From assembly GCA_947495295.1 (NCBI GenBank), contig CANLYJ010000003.1, forward strand, positions 1 through 64,000: a DNA stretch of 64,000 nt, in the 5' to 3' direction. The position numbers and the translations under genes are program-made. The notes beneath the pieces were generated by a model. That model saw nothing but the letters and a program-made list of their open reading frames with translations, was not told the origin of the DNA and searched no databases. Position 1 is the first letter of the stretch. Every line of letters starts with the position of its first letter. The stretch comes from an uncultured Paracoccaceae bacterium (GTDB taxonomy: Bacteria; Pseudomonadota; Alphaproteobacteria; Rhodobacterales; Rhodobacteraceae). This document shows positions 10,981-19,847 of this stretch, piece by piece.

Positions 10981-11021
10981 ATACCCTTCACATTGGCGCG
11001 AGAATCGTATATGTTAATGGT

Positions 11022-11441
11022 ATGAACATAGAAACGAACATTGATTTTGAACTCGACCGCCTACGCAGACTGGCATGGCGGATGGACGCAATTTTCCAAA
11101 TTCCGCGCACGCCGATTAAAATCGGCCTCGACAATATTGTGGGATTTATCCCCGTTGCGGGTGACCTTTTGACCGCTTTGCCGGGGCTATGGATGATCAA
11201 TCAGGCGCGCAAGCTTGGCGCCTCACCCGGCACGCTGGCCTATATGGTGCTGAACACGGTATTTGATACTGCCATCGGAATGATCCCGATTTTTGGCGAT
11301 TTATTCGATATGTTCTATTGCGCAAATATTCGTAATTTCAAAGCGTTAGAGCGTAACTTGAACAAAAAAGCCGCCCGCGCCAAACCGGTGCGGACGACCA
11401 TCAGAACTGTTGCGTGGTCAAACCCTAACCTGCTTGCGTAG
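11022..11441 (+). CDS. DUF4112-type membrane protein
   Basis: RLAWRMDAIFQIPRTPIKIGLDNIVGFIPVAGDLLTALPGLWMI...VLNTVFDTAIGMIPIFGDLFD. Confidence 0.85.
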   Translation: MNIETNIDFELDRLRRLAWRMDAIFQIPRTPIKIGLDNIVGFIPVAGDLLTALPGLWMINQARKLGASPGTLAYMVLNTVFDTAIGMIPIFGDLFDMFYCANIRNFKALERNLNKKAARAKPVRTTIRTVAWSNPNLLA

Positions 11442-11459
11442 GTCGGGGTTCACCCCAAT

Positions 11460-11882
11460 TTATCCAACCAGCTCAAGCCCGGAAAAGAAGAACGCGATTT
11501 CTTCGGCAGCCGTTTCGGGCGCATCTGATCCGTGAACAGAGTTTTCGCCGATCGACAGGGCAAATTCCTTGCGAATCGTGCCATCAGCCGCATCCGCAGG
11601 GTTTGTCGCACCCATAACTTCGCGGTTCTTGGCAATCGCATCTTCGCCTTCCAGAACCTGCACCACAATCGGCTCTGAGATCATGAATTCGCACAATTCG
11701 CCAAAGAACGGGCGCTCAGAATGGACGCCGTAGAACTGCTGCGCCTGTGCCAGTGTGAGCTGGATCCGCTTGGAGGCGACGATGCGCAGACCGGCCTCTT
11801 CGAATTTGGCGGCGATTTTGCCGGTCAGGTTACGCTTGGTTGCGTCGGGTTTGATAATGCTGAATGTACGCTGGATCGCCAT
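11460..11882 (-). CDS. ndk: Nucleoside diphosphate kinase
   Basis: [43 protein letters not shown]. Confidence 0.97.
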   Translation of the reverse strand: MAIQRTFSIIKPDATKRNLTGKIAAKFEEAGLRIVASKRIQLTLAQAQQFYGVHSERPFFGELCEFMISEPIVVQVLEGEDAIAKNREVMGATNPADAADGTIRKEFALSIGENSVHGSDAPETAAEEIAFFFSGLELVG

Positions 11883-12025
11883 GTTTTCAGGGTCTTTCAT
11901 TGCTAAGGTTATGCTTTGCCAGCCCCCTAACATGGCCCCTTCGCCATGAAAAGGGGGCAGATTTTGCTTTGCACCCGACGCAAACGCGCGCAATGCTCCG
12001 CCGCAAGCGATGAAAGGACCATGGA

Positions 12026-13081
12026 ATGCGATCCACCCGCATGATCACCGCCGTTGAGGCCCATGCCGAAGGCGAAGGCGGACGTGTGATCACCGGCGGG
12101 ATGCCACACCTGCCCGGCGACACCGCGATGGCAAAGATGCAGTATATGCAGAAACATCACGACGACATTCGCACGCTGATGCTGCAGGAGCCGCGCGGCA
12201 ATCCGGCGCTGTGCTGCAACGCGCTTGTCCCGCCCTGCGACCCGACCGCTGATGCGGGGTTCATCATCATGGAACAAACCGAATACCCGCCGATGTCCGG
12301 CAGCAACGCGATTTGCGTGACGACGGTCCTGCTCGAAACCGGGATCATTCCGATGCAGGAACCCGTCACGACACTGCGGCTTGAAGCCCCTGCCGGTGTC
12401 ATCGACGTCACTGCCACTTGTAAGGATGGCAAGGTCGAGCGGGTCGCATTCGAAAACGTCCCCGCGTTCGCGATACATCTGAATGTCCCCCTAGATGTGC
12501 ATGGCCACGGTACAATCCAGGTCGATATCGCTTGGGGTGGTATGTTCTATGTCATTGCGGATGCAGCGCAATTCGGGATTGATCCGATTGCCGCAAACGG
12601 TACCGCCATTACCCGCGCATCCGAGGCGATGCGTGTTGCCGCCGCAGCGCAATATCCGGTCACCCACCCCGATAACCCCGACATCACCGGCCCGACAATC
12701 GCGCAGCTGACAGCACCGCCGACTGATCCTGCAACCAACGGACGCGGGGCAATCACCCTGTCTTCAGGCAGGTTCAATGCTGACGATCCTCATGCGATTT
12801 CTGGCGCGCTTGACCGGTCGCCCTGCGGCACGGGCACCTGCGCGAAAATGGCAGTGCTGCATGCGCGTGGACAGCTTGATCTTGGCGAGGCTTACGTCAA
12901 TGCAGGCCCGCTTGGCACGACGTTTACCGGCAGGATAGAGCGGACAACAAAAGTCGGGCCCTATGACGCCATCGTACCCAGCCTGTCAGGACGCGGCTGG
13001 ATCAGCGGCCTGTCGCAATATCTGCTCGACCCGACCGATCCATTCCCGACCGGTTTTACCATCGGCGACATCTGGGGTTGA
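12026..13081 (+). CDS. Proline racemase-superfamily protein (Ser/Cys catalytic pair; hydroxyproline dehydratase/epimerase type)
   Basis: [13 protein letters not shown] and [22 protein letters not shown]. Confidence 0.88.
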   Translation: MRSTRMITAVEAHAEGEGGRVITGGMPHLPGDTAMAKMQYMQKHHDDIRTLMLQEPRGNPALCCNALVPPCDPTADAGFIIMEQTEYPPMSGSNAICVTTVLLETGIIPMQEPVTTLRLEAPAGVIDVTATCKDGKVERVAFENVPAFAIHLNVPLDVHGHGTIQVDIAWGGMFYVIADAAQFGIDPIAANGTAITRASEAMRVAAAAQYPVTHPDNPDITGPTIAQLTAPPTDPATNGRGAITLSSGRFNADDPHAISGALDRSPCGTGTCAKMAVLHARGQLDLGEAYVNAGPLGTTFTGRIERTTKVGPYDAIVPSLSGRGWISGLSQYLLDPTDPFPTGFTIGDIWG

Positions 13082-13116
13082 TTGCGCGCAAGCCATCCCG
13101 AGGCTAGCCTAAGCTG

Positions 13117-14427
13117 ATGTGGCAACTCATCTTCCACCCCATTTTTGGACGGCTCTTTGCTGCCCAGGTCGTGGCATTGCTTGGCACCGGCCTGCTGACT
13201 GTGGCGCTCGGGCTACTGGCCTATGATCTGGCAGGGGCGTCAGCAGGCGCTGTCCTTGGGATGGCCTACGCCATCAAAATGATCGCCTATGTCGGGCTGG
13301 CGCCAATCGCTGGGGCGTTGGTGGCCAACCTGCCCCGCAAGCCCGTGCTGATCGGGGCGGATATGATCCGGGCAGGTGTCGCGCTCATGCTGCCCTTCAT
13401 CTCAGAAATCTGGCAGATCTATATCGCGATCTTCTTGCTCCAGACTGCCTCCGCGACCTTCACGCCAACATTTCAGGCGACGATCCCTGATGTGCTGAAA
13501 GACGAAGACGACTATTCTCGCGCCCTCTCTTTGTCGCGACTGGCCTATGATATCGAAAACCTGATCAGCCCCGCCATTGCCGGGCTTCTTCTACTTGTCA
13601 TCAGCTATCACTGGCTCTTTGGCGGCACCGTGATTGGCTTCATGATTTCGGCCCTGCTGATCGGGGCCACATCGCTGCCGAAAAGGCAACAAGGCAAGGA
13701 TCGGCCATTCCGCGACCGGCTGACCCGCGGCATCCGCATCTACCTTGCCACACCACGACTGCGTGGCCTTTTGGCGCTCACGCTCACGGCTGCTGCGGCG
13801 AGTGCCTTTGTCATTGTGAACACAGTGGTTGTGGTGCGCAGCGGATTTGGCGGCAGCGATGGGGACGTGGCCATAGCTTTGGCCTGTTTCGGCGGTGGAT
13901 CCATGCTGGCAGCACTCGTGCTGCCGGCACTGCTGAAAAAGCGCAGTGACCGGCCCGTCATGATGACCGGCGCTGCATTGCTGACACTCGTGATGGGGCT
14001 CCAGGCAGTCTTTACACCGACATGGATCGTTTTCCTTGCTTTCTGGGCGCTTATGGGCCTGGGCTATGCGACCACGCTGACACCGCAGGGGCGGTTGATC
14101 CGGCGTTCTGCCCATCGCGAAGACCGCCCCGCAGTCTTTACCGCGCAATTTGCGCTGTCCCATGCTGGCTGGCTTGTGACCTACCCGCTTGCCGGTGGTC
14201 TGATGACTGCCTACGGGGCAAAAGTTACATTCTGCGTTCTCGGGGCACTGGGCCTGCTTGGCGTTGTCTCAGCATACAGACTTTGGCCGATGGGTGACCC
14301 GGTCATTGTCGCCCACAGCCACCCGGAACTGCCCAAGGATCACCCACACCTGCAGGGTGATGGTCGCCGACATGCCCATGCGCTGATCATTGATGATGAA
14401 CACCACCACTGGCCAACGCAGGGCTGA
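13117..14427 (+). CDS. MFS transporter with His-rich C-terminal tail
   Basis: 12-TM-like hydrophobic pattern; tail VAHSHPELPKDHPHLQGDGRRHAHALIIDDEHHHW. Confidence 0.88.
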   Translation: MWQLIFHPIFGRLFAAQVVALLGTGLLTVALGLLAYDLAGASAGAVLGMAYAIKMIAYVGLAPIAGALVANLPRKPVLIGADMIRAGVALMLPFISEIWQIYIAIFLLQTASATFTPTFQATIPDVLKDEDDYSRALSLSRLAYDIENLISPAIAGLLLLVISYHWLFGGTVIGFMISALLIGATSLPKRQQGKDRPFRDRLTRGIRIYLATPRLRGLLALTLTAAAASAFVIVNTVVVVRSGFGGSDGDVAIALACFGGGSMLAALVLPALLKKRSDRPVMMTGAALLTLVMGLQAVFTPTWIVFLAFWALMGLGYATTLTPQGRLIRRSAHREDRPAVFTAQFALSHAGWLVTYPLAGGLMTAYGAKVTFCVLGALGLLGVVSAYRLWPMGDPVIVAHSHPELPKDHPHLQGDGRRHAHALIIDDEHHHWPTQG

Positions 14428-14472
14428 CAAAGTTTTACAAAAACTTTGACCAAAATCCTTGGAAGGATTTTG
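14428..14472. repeat. Twin-hairpin element, copy 1
   Basis: CAAAGTTTT-ACA-AAAACTTTG (14428-14448) then CAAAATCC-TTGGAA-GGATTTTG (14451-14472). Confidence 0.75.
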
Positions 14473-14522
14473 CGTCGCGCCATCAATTGACCTGACACTC
14501 CAGATGAAGCATAGCGCCTCTT

Positions 14523-16376
14523 ATGCTCAAGATTTCAGACATCACCTACTCCGTCGAAGGCCGCACGCTGGTCGAAAACGCGACCGTCACTATTCCGACC
14601 GGGCACAAGGTTGGTCTGGTCGGACGTAACGGCTCTGGCAAGACGACGCTGTTCCGCGTGATCCGTGGCGAAATGGTGCTGGACACGGGCAATGTCAGCA
14701 TACCAAAGGGTTGGAAGATCGGCGGCGTCAGCCAAGAGGTACCGGGCAATGAGGTATCGCTGATCACCACCGTCCTGCGCGCCGACACCGAACGCGAGGC
14801 ACTGCTGGCCGAGGCCGAAACCGCCACAGACCCTGAACGGATCGCCGACGTGCAGACCCGGCTTGCCGATATCGACGCCTGGTCCGCCGAAGCCCGCGCG
14901 GCTACGATCCTCAAAGGCCTCGGTTTCACCCATGACGAACAACAAATGCCCTGCTCTGCCTTCTCAGGCGGTTGGCGGATGCGGGTCGCACTGGCAGCCG
15001 TCCTGTTCAGCGAACCCGATCTGTTGCTGCTGGACGAACCGACCAACTATCTCGACCTCGAAGGGGCCCTGTGGCTTGAGGCGTATCTGGTCAAGTACCC
15101 CCACACCGTGCTGATCGTCAGCCACGACCGGGAACTGCTGAACCGCTCTGTCGGTGGTATCCTGCATCTCGAAAACAAGGGTCTGATTTACTACACAGGG
15201 CCCTACGACACGTTCGCCAAGCAGCGTGCAGCCAACCGCGCTGTACAAGCTGCTGCCGCGAAAAAACAGGATGCGCAACGCGCCCATCTGCAAGCCTTTG
15301 TTGACCGCTTCAAGGCCAAAGCCTCCAAAGCCAAACAGGCCCAATCCCGGGTCAAGATGCTGGAAAAGATGGAAACGATCCGCGCGCCCGAAGATGCCGC
15401 GCGCACGGTCTTCACCTTTCCCGAGCCTGAAGAGCTTTCGCCCCCCATCATCGCCACCGAAGGCGCTGCCGTCGGCTATGGCAACCACATCGTGCTGCAT
15501 GATCTGAACCTGCGCATCGACCAGGACGACCGTATCGCCCTGTTGGGGCGCAATGGCGAAGGCAAATCGACGCTGTCAAAAATGCTGTCGGATCGACTGC
15601 CGGTTGCGCGCGGCAAGATGGTCCGTTCCAACAAGCTGCGCATCGGTTTTTTCGCCCAACATCAGGTCGAGGAGTTGCGCGTCGAAGAAACCCCGCTCGA
15701 CCACCTGTTCCGGGAACGACCGACCGAAGGCCAAGCCAGGCTGCGCGCCCGCCTCGCCGGATTCGGACTTGGCGCCGATCAGGCCGATACCGAAGTCGGG
15801 CGGTTATCTGGCGGGCAAAAGGCGCGGCTCTCGCTGTTGCTGGCTACACTGCCCGCCCCGCATCTGTTGATCCTTGATGAGCCGACCAACCACCTTGATA
15901 TCGAATCCCGCGAGGCATTGGTCGAAGCGCTCACCGCTTATTCGGGTGCGGTGATCCTCGTCAGCCATGATATGCACCTGCTAAGCATGGTGGCTGACAG
16001 GCTTTGGCTGGTGAAAGACGGGCATGTGAAACCTTACGACGACGACCTGCCCGCCTATCGCAAGATGCTGCTAACGCCCGACAAACCGGCCGAAAAGGAC
16101 AAGCCGAAACCTGTCAAAGCAGCCAAGCCCACCCGCGAGGCATTGCAAACCCTCCGCGCGGACGTTCGGCGGAACGAAGAGCGGGTCAAGAAAATCAACG
16201 ATATGCGCGACAAACTTGCTAAGAAGCTCGCCGACCCCGTCCTTTACGAGGACGGCAAAGCAGGCGAGTTGGCAACATGGAACAAGAAATACGCCGAGAT
16301 CATGGATGGGCTGGCACGCGCGGAGGCGCTGTGGATGGCAGCACTCGAAAAGCTTGAAGAGGCGCAAAAGACATGA
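14523..16376 (+). CDS. ABC-F family ATP-binding protein
   Basis: Two Walker A (GRNGSGKTT, GRNGEGKST), two signature motifs (SGGWRMR, SGGQKAR), no TM region. Confidence 0.93.
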   Translation: MLKISDITYSVEGRTLVENATVTIPTGHKVGLVGRNGSGKTTLFRVIRGEMVLDTGNVSIPKGWKIGGVSQEVPGNEVSLITTVLRADTEREALLAEAETATDPERIADVQTRLADIDAWSAEARAATILKGLGFTHDEQQMPCSAFSGGWRMRVALAAVLFSEPDLLLLDEPTNYLDLEGALWLEAYLVKYPHTVLIVSHDRELLNRSVGGILHLENKGLIYYTGPYDTFAKQRAANRAVQAAAAKKQDAQRAHLQAFVDRFKAKASKAKQAQSRVKMLEKMETIRAPEDAARTVFTFPEPEELSPPIIATEGAAVGYGNHIVLHDLNLRIDQDDRIALLGRNGEGKSTLSKMLSDRLPVARGKMVRSNKLRIGFFAQHQVEELRVEETPLDHLFRERPTEGQARLRARLAGFGLGADQADTEVGRLSGGQKARLSLLLATLPAPHLLILDEPTNHLDIESREALVEALTAYSGAVILVSHDMHLLSMVADRLWLVKDGHVKPYDDDLPAYRKMLLTPDKPAEKDKPKPVKAAKPTREALQTLRADVRRNEERVKKINDMRDKLAKKLADPVLYEDGKAGELATWNKKYAEIMDGLARAEALWMAALEKLEEAQKT

Positions 16377-16389
16377 GCGTCTGCGCAAA

Positions 16390-16435
16390 CAAACTTTCAA
16401 CGAAAGTTTGGTGTCAAATCCTTGGTAAGGATTTG
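16390..16435. repeat. Twin-hairpin element, copy 2
   Basis: CAAACTTTC-AAC-GAAAGTTTG (16390-16410) then CAAATCCTT-GGT-AAGGATTTG (16415-16435). Confidence 0.75.
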
Positions 16436-16476
16436 CATCCTTGCCCCCGTGCCCAAAACCAACCAACGTCCCGCCC

Positions 16477-17106
16477 ATGACCGAAATTCCCGCCCTTATC
16501 GCCGCTTTCACGACGATGTTCATTATCATCGACCCGCCCGGTCTCGCACCGGTGTTCATCGCGCTCACGCAAGGGATGTCCGCCGCCCAACGACGTGCCA
16601 TTGCGATCCGGGCCTGTGTCGTCTCTGCCGTTTTGATGATCCTCTTTCTGTTTCTGGGCGAAACAGTGTTGGGCTTTATCGGCATTTCGATGGATGCGTT
16701 CCGGATCGCTGGTGGTATTCTGCTTTTCCTCACGGCCCTCGACATGCTGTTCCAACGCAGGCAGGCGCGACGCGAAGACAGTGCAGCCGAAGGTCAGGCC
16801 GAACATCACGACGATCCGTCGGTCTTCCCCCTCGCCCTGCCCCTGATCGTGGGGCCCGGTGCGATCACGACGATCATCCTTTTGGCGGGTCAGGCCGAAG
16901 GTGCCCGCGATTTCGGGGCGATTGCTGGCGTGTTGATGGCGGTTCTGCTGATCGTCTTTGCAGCCTTCCTTGCAGCACCCGCAATTGAACGGGTCTTGGG
17001 CAAGACCGGGTTGAACATTGTCACCCGCGTGCTTGGGATGCTTCTGGCCGCGCTGGCGGTCCAATTCGTGCTGGACGGATTGCGGGGTTTCGGGATCGGC
17101 GGTTAG
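16477..17106 (+). CDS. MarC-family membrane protein
   Basis: FTTMFIIIDPPGLAPVFIALT; LPLIVGPGAITTIILLA. Confidence 0.9.
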   Translation: MTEIPALIAAFTTMFIIIDPPGLAPVFIALTQGMSAAQRRAIAIRACVVSAVLMILFLFLGETVLGFIGISMDAFRIAGGILLFLTALDMLFQRRQARREDSAAEGQAEHHDDPSVFPLALPLIVGPGAITTIILLAGQAEGARDFGAIAGVLMAVLLIVFAAFLAAPAIERVLGKTGLNIVTRVLGMLLAALAVQFVLDGLRGFGIGG

Positions 17107-17122
17107 TGCCTATATCAAAACC

Positions 17123-17701
17123 ATGAGCACAGATCAGATCATGCAACTGACATATCTCGTCCTGTTGGGCGCGGCGATTGGTGGATCGGCTATCGTGGCC
17201 GGACGAAACAATATGGGCAAGATGGCCCAACAGGCAGCGATCTGGGCGTTGATCTTTGTCGGGGTTGTTGGGGCCTACGGATTGTGGGACGAAATTGGGC
17301 GCGATGTGACGTCGCGCCAAAATGTGATGGATGATGGCCGGGTCAGTGTGCCGCGCAGCCCAGATGGCCATTATTACCTGACACTTGATGTCAATGACGT
17401 CCCTATCCGTTTTGTGGTTGATACCGGGGCCAGTCAGGTTGTGCTGACGCAAGATGACGCACGGCGGATCGGGATCGACCCTGAAACGCTCAGCTATTTT
17501 GGCTCTGCCAACACGGCCAACGGAATTGTGCGGACGGCACCCGTCAGGCTTGATACGGTCACACTTGGCGACATGCGCGACCGCGATCTGCCTGCTGTGG
17601 TGAATGAAGGGGCGATGACAGAATCGCTGCTGGGCATGACTTATCTTGATCAGTATGATCGGATCGAGATTAGCCGTGGCGAACTGGTACTGACGCGATG
17701 A
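17123..17701 (+). CDS. Clan AA retropepsin-like aspartic protease (TIGR02281 type)
   Basis: FVVDTGASQVVLTQDDARRIGID; ESLLGMTYLDQYDRIEISRGELVLTR. Confidence 0.9.
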   Translation: MSTDQIMQLTYLVLLGAAIGGSAIVAGRNNMGKMAQQAAIWALIFVGVVGAYGLWDEIGRDVTSRQNVMDDGRVSVPRSPDGHYYLTLDVNDVPIRFVVDTGASQVVLTQDDARRIGIDPETLSYFGSANTANGIVRTAPVRLDTVTLGDMRDRDLPAVVNEGAMTESLLGMTYLDQYDRIEISRGELVLTR

Positions 17702-17808
17702 TCCGATTGATCCCGATTCTTGTCCTGCTGGGCGCTTGCGCGCCCACGCCAACGGAACTTCCTGCGGATTTCGACCCGACCTTCCAGTTCTTCCTGCCGC
17801 CTGAATAA
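17698..17808 (+). CDS. Small predicted lipoprotein (36 aa)
   Basis: ATGA overlap with upstream stop; MIRLIPILVLLGACAPTPTELPADFDPTFQFFLPPE*, lipobox LLGAC. Confidence 0.55.
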   Translation: MIRLIPILVLLGACAPTPTELPADFDPTFQFFLPPE

Positions 17809-18666
17809 TCAGGCGATCAGGTCAGGCCAGATCGCCTGGTTTTTGGCCGCAAACGGGCCGATATGACCAATGTCACGCAGACCATACCGCGTCGGGTCCA
17901 CGACCAACTGGGTTTTTGCGGCACCTTGATAGAATTGCATCAAACGCCAGACTACCGCAGGTGGGACCATCACGTCATCCTTCATGGCGACAAATTTCAT
18001 CGGGGCCTTCAACCCGTTCCAATCCGGCATCGGCAGGGTGTAGCCGATATCGCGCGCAAATGAACTGCGCGAGGTACACCAGCGGCGCCATTGCCAGAAC
18101 ACGCCCGACGGGATGTTACTGCCAAAACGCAGACGCTTGCCCGGCATATACCCGGCGACAGCCGTGGCAGGCGGCCCCATAAGATACCAATAGGCCGCCG
18201 CCGTCAGACGATACGGGAACGGATGGTCCATGACATGGGCCGGACCGGATGCAACGGCGATTACCCGGTCAATCCGGTCCAGATCGGTCTGGAATGACAA
18301 CAACATTCCCCCAAGTGAATGACCTATGACCCACAGCGGCAAATGCGGGAACATACAGCGCAGATGATCACGCGCGACCTGCTGGTCATGCACACCCCAA
18401 TCAGCCATCGTGGCCTTGGACGCCTTCATTGGGCCGCGGGCGGATGCCCCGAAATCCCGGTAGTCATAGGTCATGCAGGCGATGTTCTGCGTGGTGGCCA
18501 GCCAGCCCGCGAAATCCGCATAATAGCGTTGCGGGACACCCGTGGCACCATGCAGGACAGCGACAGCCTTTGGCGGTGTTGCGGTCAGATAAAGACGGCC
18601 CCGCAGCTTGTAACCGCCAGAGTAGAACCACTGATCCTCGAAACCGATACCCACATGCATGTTCAT
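17809..18666 (-). CDS. Alpha/beta hydrolase
   Basis: VLHGATGVPQRYYADFAGWLA; nucleophile elbow VIGHSLGGMLLS. Confidence 0.88.
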   Translation of the reverse strand: MNMHVGIGFEDQWFYSGGYKLRGRLYLTATPPKAVAVLHGATGVPQRYYADFAGWLATTQNIACMTYDYRDFGASARGPMKASKATMADWGVHDQQVARDHLRCMFPHLPLWVIGHSLGGMLLSFQTDLDRIDRVIAVASGPAHVMDHPFPYRLTAAAYWYLMGPPATAVAGYMPGKRLRFGSNIPSGVFWQWRRWCTSRSSFARDIGYTLPMPDWNGLKAPMKFVAMKDDVMVPPAVVWRLMQFYQGAAKTQLVVDPTRYGLRDIGHIGPFAAKNQAIWPDLIA

Positions 18667-18684
18667 CACGTGCCCTCCAAATAA

Positions 18685-18700
18685 TAGACCGGTCGGTCTA
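18685..18700. promoter_or_regulatory. Putative TetR-family operator 1
   Basis: TAGACC-GGTC-GGTCTA inverted repeat in the divergent intergenic region. Confidence 0.7.
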
Positions 18701-18713
18701 TTTGATATAGCAG

Positions 18714-18729
18714 TAGACCAGTCGGTCCA
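18714..18729. promoter_or_regulatory. Putative TetR-family operator 2
   Basis: TAGACC-AGTC-GGTCCA, near copy of operator 1, 29 bp start-to-start. Confidence 0.65.
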
Positions 18730-18749
18730 ATCATGCAATACCTGATTGC

Positions 18750-19301
18750 ATGGCATCGACACGCACCGAATTGGCGATCAAGGCAGGCTATCTGTTCCAG
18801 CAAAGGGGCTATCACGGCGTTGGGCTGTCCGAGATATTGGAAAGCGCGGGCGTCCCCAAAGGCTCGCTTTACCACCACTACCCCAACGGCAAGGCCGATC
18901 TGGCGCTGGCAGCAGCCGAAATCGCCGCCACCGAAGTGCTGCGGATCATTGATGCCTCATTCGATGAGGCCGCGACCTACCGGGATGGGGTGACGACCTA
19001 TTGCTACAAACTGGCCAAGTATTTCGACATTCACGAAGGCAAGATCGGCTGCCCGGTTTCAGCAACCCTACTGGGCGGGCCCGATAACGCAGTATTCCGC
19101 GAAACGCTCAGCGCGATCTATAGCAGATGGATGGACCGGCTCGCCGAACACGCGGTCCGCTTCGGGCAATCGGCAGCACAGGCAGATCACAACGCAAGGC
19201 GGCTTTTTTTGTCCTTGGAAGGATCATGGACCCTGGCCCGCGCACGCGGCGATTCAAACGTGATCCGGGAACTGCCATCGCTAGTCTGCGAGGCGACGTA
19301 A
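18750..19301 (+). CDS. TetR/AcrR-family transcriptional regulator
   Basis: HTH YHGVGLSEILESAGVPKGSLYHHYPNGKADLA. Confidence 0.93.
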   Translation: MASTRTELAIKAGYLFQQRGYHGVGLSEILESAGVPKGSLYHHYPNGKADLALAAAEIAATEVLRIIDASFDEAATYRDGVTTYCYKLAKYFDIHEGKIGCPVSATLLGGPDNAVFRETLSAIYSRWMDRLAEHAVRFGQSAAQADHNARRLFLSLEGSWTLARARGDSNVIRELPSLVCEAT

Positions 19302-19462
19302 TAGCTTCCAAGTTAACCGGCGGCAGCTTAGCGGACAAAATGAGCTTTCGGGATGATCTTAAGAGCGGCCGCTTTGGCAGTTCATCGCCGTCGGCCCCGA
19401 AAATCTCTTTTGCACGCCAAGTGCCAAGATAGGTCATGTCAACGCATCATGCCGTCACTGGG

Positions 19463-19843
19463 TTAGGCATCCTCAAGAACTTTTCGTGCTGCGCGAAAGC
19501 ACTCTAGCGCTTGGGGGACGCCGCAATAGATGCCGATGACATGAATAATTGCCCGAATTTCGTCTGGCGTGACCCCATTGTTGATCGCGCCACGGCAATG
19601 GATTTCCCACTCGTGCATTTTGCCCAATGCACCGATCATTGACAGATTCATCATCGAACGCGTTTTGGCGTCAATCACATCGTCGCCCCAACCAAACCCC
19701 CAGCACCAAGCTGTCATCGCTTCTTGGAAGGGACGCGTAAAGTCATCTGCCGCCGCAAGGTTTTTTTCGACGTATTCCGCGCCCAGCGTGGATTTGCGTT
19801 GCTCTAACCCCTTGAGGAACAGCTCTTCATCAAATGCGCTCAT
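19463..19843 (-). CDS. Carboxymuconolactone decarboxylase-family protein
   Basis: AWCWGFGWGDDVIDAKTRSMMNLSMIGALGKMHEWEIHCRGAINNGVTPDEIRAIIHVIGIYCG. Confidence 0.88.
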   Translation of the reverse strand: MSAFDEELFLKGLEQRKSTLGAEYVEKNLAAADDFTRPFQEAMTAWCWGFGWGDDVIDAKTRSMMNLSMIGALGKMHEWEIHCRGAINNGVTPDEIRAIIHVIGIYCGVPQALECFRAARKVLEDA

Positions 19844-19847
19844 GTCT

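Noticed and set aside
13591-14163. 190-aa minus ORF inside the MFS gene
   Set aside because: Antisense shadow rich in His/Arg/Gln, typical of high-GC reverse frames.
19205-19228. TCCTTGGAAGGAT resembling the second twin-hairpin arm
   Set aside because: Inside the tetR coding sequence and lacking the first hairpin; likely coincidental.
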